From the NCBI GenBank assembly GCA_022561255.1, contig JADFRO010000195.1, forward strand, positions 1 to 6,128: a stretch of 6,128 bases of DNA, in the 5' to 3' direction. Below are positions 5,801 to 6,128 of this stretch, one piece after another (position 1 is the stretch's first letter; each line of letters opens with the position of its first letter). Source of the DNA: Planctomycetota bacterium. GTDB taxonomy: Bacteria > Planctomycetota > Phycisphaerae > UBA1845. The notes below the pieces were generated by a model that saw only the letters and a list, made by a program, of their open reading frames with translations, ran no database searches and was not told the DNA's origin. A program made the translations under genes and the position numbers.

Positions 5801-5846
5801 GACCCCGGACGGCTGCCAAACTGGCAGCGCCGTCGAGCCTGGGGTC
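5801..5846 (+). terminator. Long hairpin after the lipoprotein gene, possible terminator
   Basis: GACCCC at 5801-5806 pairs with GGGGTC at 5841-5846. Inside it, GCTGCCA (5812-5818) pairs with TGGCAGC (5822-5828) around an AAC loop, and ACG/CGT adds pairs after a 2-base bulge. The whole forms a nearly continuous stem of about 46 bases starting 10 bases after the stop codon. There is no T run after it, so it may be a non-canonical terminator, an mRNA 3'-end stabiliser, or a palindromic dispersed repeat. Confidence 0.45.
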
Positions 5847-6083
5847 CAGAAATGACAGCGCCGGGCCACCCAGACGAGGATGACGACGACGGTCACACCA
5901 CATCCAAATCCGCTCTAACTAGTGATGGCGCAGCGACTTACGCGTCAGACGCTCCTCGCTCCCGCGAAGTTTACCGCTTGGCATAGGGCGTGCAGTTCTG
6001 TGGTCGACGGGAAATGTACGGACTCGAGGAGCCCCGTGACCAATCTTGTAAGATGCGATTCTGTTCCCGCAAGGGAGGTGCTC
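5847..6083. other. Non-coding stretch with no recognised gene
   Basis: Between the hairpin and the last gene I see no conserved protein, no tRNA (no TPsiC-like GTTCGA arm with a matching acceptor) and no known RNA motif. A 44-codon frame at 5852-5986 and a 65-codon reverse frame at 5919-6116 exist but have no convincing ribosome site. CAGCGCCG occurs at 5825-5832 and again at 5855-5862. TAAGAT at 6049-6054 is a possible -10 for the following gene, without a -35 partner. Confidence 0.4.
6072..6080 (+). promoter_or_regulatory. Strong Shine-Dalgarno of the right-edge gene
   Basis: AGGGAGGTG is close to the complement of the 16S rRNA 3' end. Its GGAGG core lies 5 bases before the GTG at 6084. 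It is the best ribosome site in the window and is the main reason for calling a gene here. Confidence 0.6.
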
Positions 6084-6128
6084 GTGGCCCGCGGGCGAGG
6101 GGGCGGCGTCTGGCAATGGTACGACGAC
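6084..6128 (+). CDS. Start of an unidentified gene, cut by the window end
   Basis: Only 15 codons are visible: GTG followed by codons giving MARGRGGGVWQWYDD, open to the last base. The call depends on the strong ribosome site in front. A competing frame from ATG at 6053 is also open to the end but has no ribosome site and is Arg-rich, which suggests a shadow. The visible residues are too few for a family assignment; the basic Gly/Arg start followed by an aromatic-acidic patch is all that can be said. It follows a 237-base gap after the hairpin and is probably transcribed separately from the lipoprotein gene. Confidence 0.45.
   Translation, partial: MARGRGGGVWQWYDD

Noticed and set aside
5852..5986. 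44-codon frame with an acidic DEDDDD run after the hairpin
   Set aside because: No good ribosome site; the only purine-rich stretch is within the hairpin stem. No recognisable product.
5919..6116. Reverse 65-codon frame near the right edge
   Set aside because: No ribosome site, no recognisable motif, and it overlaps the better-supported forward gene start at 6084.
1..6128. A mobile element, CRISPR array, toxin-antitoxin pair or defence system
   Set aside because: No transposase, integrase, regularly spaced repeats, paired small genes or nuclease/effector motifs were found; the recognisable genes are housekeeping, signalling and envelope functions.

Overview
This is a GC-rich bacterial chromosomal window. 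Most codons end in G or C, and both GTG and ATG starts occur. The best lineage guess is Planctomycetota or a related group. It rests on recollection that planctomycetes carry two-domain 6-pyruvoyl-tetrahydropterin-synthase-like proteins with a histidine-less first half, and it was not tested by a search.

Layout from left to right: (1) bases 1-596, minus strand: the N-terminal 198 codons of a gene running off the left edge, coding for an acidic Ala/Ser/Pro-rich, probably disordered segment. (2) 597-736: a divergent intergenic region with a 12-bp palindrome and a sigma70-like promoter facing right. (3) 737-1486: RsmE, the 16S rRNA m3U1498 methyltransferase. (4) 1594-2379: a tandem PTPS/QueD-family protein with a degenerate first copy and an intact second copy. 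(5) 2380-2631: a non-coding leader with an 8-bp inverted repeat. (6) 2632-3996: a membrane-anchored diguanylate cyclase with a canonical product-inhibition site. (7) 4114-4860: a soluble family 2 glycosyltransferase of the dolichol/polyprenyl-phosphate sugar transferase type. (8) 4861-4975: a spacer with a 9-bp inverted repeat. (9) 4976-5791: a beta-rich secreted lipoprotein with repeated strand motifs. (10) 5792-6083: a non-coding stretch opening with a long hairpin. (11) 6084-6128: the first 15 codons of another gene with a strong Shine-Dalgarno sequence, running off the right edge.

Apart from the first gene, all genes point right, but the gaps between them (107, 252, 117 and 115 bases) are too wide for a tight operon. 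They look like separately transcribed genes: ribosome maintenance, pterin or deazapurine chemistry, c-di-GMP signalling, glycan assembly and envelope. A link between the c-di-GMP enzyme, the glycosyltransferase and the lipoprotein (signal-controlled envelope glycan) is possible but only an inference from proximity. I found no mobile element, CRISPR array, tRNA or rRNA, and nothing that amounts to an undescribed multi-gene system. The most unusual points are the degenerate-plus-active tandem PTPS with an internal ribosome site, and -10-like boxes placed so that transcripts of two or three genes could begin at the start codon.
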